From NCBI GenBank assembly GCA_026225015.1, contig JAMFRY010000056.1, positions 1-14,659 on the forward strand: 14,659 nucleotides of DNA, read 5' to 3'. Both the position numbers and the translations under genes were made by a program. The notes beneath the pieces are model-generated. The model had not been told where the DNA came from, ran no database searches, and saw only the letters and a list, made by a program, of their open reading frames with translations. Source of the DNA: Alphaproteobacteria bacterium. GTDB lineage: Bacteria; Pseudomonadota; Alphaproteobacteria; Acetobacterales; Acetobacteraceae. Positions 13,993 through 14,659 of this stretch are shown in pieces. How positions within the stretch are numbered: the first letter of the stretch is position 1; each line of letters opens with the position of its first letter.

Positions 13993-14659
13993 CTACGTTA
14001 CCGGGGAGAGAACCGGGAATTCGAGCAGCTTGGCCAGTTCATCGGCGGGAACTGGTTTGCTGAACAGGAAGCCCTGGATTTCGTCGCAGAAATGATCGCG
14101 CAGAAATTTATCCTGCGCGACGGTTTCAACGCCTTCGGCAATAATGGTCAGGCCCAGCGCCTTGCCCATGCTGATGATGGCCTGCGCGATTGCCTTATCC
14201 TGCGCGTTCGCCGGCAGTTCGCGGACGAAAGAGCGGTCGATCTTGATCGTATCGATGGGGAAGCGTTTCAGCATGGACATCGAGGAATAGCCGGTTCCAA
14301 AGTCGTCGATCGCCAATCTCACGCCGCGGCTGTGAATGGCTTCGAGCACCAGGATGGCGCGTTCGACATTGAGCATGATCATGCTCTCGGTTATTTCAAT
14401 CTGCAGGAGTTCCGGATTCATGCCGCTTATCGCAAGCGCATCGTCGATATCGCGCAACAGATTCTCGTCCATGAATTGCCGGGGCGAGACGTTGACGGCC
14501 ATGGATATTGCGGGAAGTCCCTGGCGCTGCCACGCCATATTTTGAGCACAGGCCGTCTTTAACACCCAACTGCCGATCGGCACGATCAGGCCGGTTTCCT
14601 CGGCCACCGGGATGAAGTGGTTGGGCGACACCGAGCCCAGCACCGGGTTTTCCCAGCGC
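13993..14659 (-). CDS. EAL-domain c-di-GMP phosphodiesterase (N-terminal part outside the window)
   Basis: This is the C-terminal EAL domain of a cyclic-di-GMP phosphodiesterase, which hydrolyses c-di-GMP to pGpG and thereby favours motility over biofilm. The frame is open to the window edge (RWENPVLGSVSPNHFIPVAE), so the EAL motif itself lies just outside and the GTG at 14643 is not the start. All visible metal-binding and catalytic residues are intact: N in NVSPRQF, E in EITES, the DD of AIDDFGTGYSS, K in TIKIDRSF, E in AEGVET and Q in QGFLFSKP. The domain is therefore probably active. EAL domains are usually preceded by PAS, GGDEF or membrane sensor domains, which cannot be judged here. 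The stop is 13 bp from the inverted REP pair. Confidence 0.93.
   Translation of the reverse strand, partial: RWENPVLGSVSPNHFIPVAEETGLIVPIGSWVLKTACAQNMAWQRQGLPAISMAVNVSPRQFMDENLLRDIDDALAISGMNPELLQIEITESMIMLNVERAILVLEAIHSRGVRLAIDDFGTGYSSMSMLKRFPIDTIKIDRSFVRELPANAQDKAIAQAIISMGKALGLTIIAEGVETVAQDKFLRDHFCDEIQGFLFSKPVPADELAKLLEFPVLSPVT

Noticed and set aside
13915..14562. 215-codon plus-strand open frame at the right end
   Set aside because: It is antisense to an EAL domain with all visible catalytic motifs, and begins inside a REP arm.
1..14659. CRISPR arrays, tRNA or rRNA genes, integrases, transposase genes
   Set aside because: No regularly spaced direct repeats, cloverleaf-like segments or transposase/recombinase motifs were found; the only repeats are REP-type, one palindrome and a short coding triplicate.

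Overview
The window looks like the chromosome of a high-GC, free-living Gram-negative bacterium, most likely an alphaproteobacterium and possibly a member of the Acetobacteraceae or relatives. This is inferred from protein style (a Cache chemoreceptor with a tandem HAMP region, a ribbon-helix-helix/PHB-depolymerase pair, a DHA2 exporter, an IclR-controlled dehydrogenase pair) and from GTAG-type REP repeats. No rRNA, tRNA, CRISPR array, phage or insertion sequence was seen.

Layout. Positions 2-1069 hold the 3' part of an acyl-CoA dehydrogenase gene. Positions 1209-3765 hold two co-directional genes 16 bp apart. The first is an MFS transporter that carries the full phosphate-binding fingerprint of eukaryotic-type phosphate:H+ symporters (PHS family). 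The second is a secreted PstS-like phosphate-binding protein. A Pho-box-like sequence lies at 1131-1148, and no pstCAB genes are in view. Positions 3766-4030 contain a decayed fragment of a short-chain dehydrogenase gene and a REP repeat. Positions 4031-5875 encode a methyl-accepting chemotaxis protein. Positions 6017-7531 encode a 14-TM DHA2 drug exporter, ending at a good intrinsic terminator.

From 7574 to 10282 an IclR regulator (minus strand) is divergent from two tandem short-chain dehydrogenases. The shared 107-bp region carries a repeated ATTGTTCCAAAA motif with 21-bp spacing. A small, unrecognised minus-strand ORF follows (10289-10579), then a DoxX-type membrane protein (10684-11103). 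Next come a ribbon-helix-helix regulator with a CCATCC repeat operator overlapping its start, a PHB-depolymerase-type esterase (11601-12701) and a secreted clan GH-A-like glycosidase (12731-13918). The glycosidase C-terminus is written by a 23-bp-arm palindrome, followed by an inverted REP pair. The window ends inside an EAL-domain (c-di-GMP phosphodiesterase) gene on the minus strand.

The most interesting candidate system is the Pho-box / PHS-symporter / PstS cassette. A periplasmic phosphate-binding protein paired with an MFS symporter, rather than with the PstCAB ABC transporter, would be a binding-protein-dependent secondary transporter of a kind I do not know to be described. Only the gene arrangement and the residue fingerprint are seen here; the functional coupling is inference.
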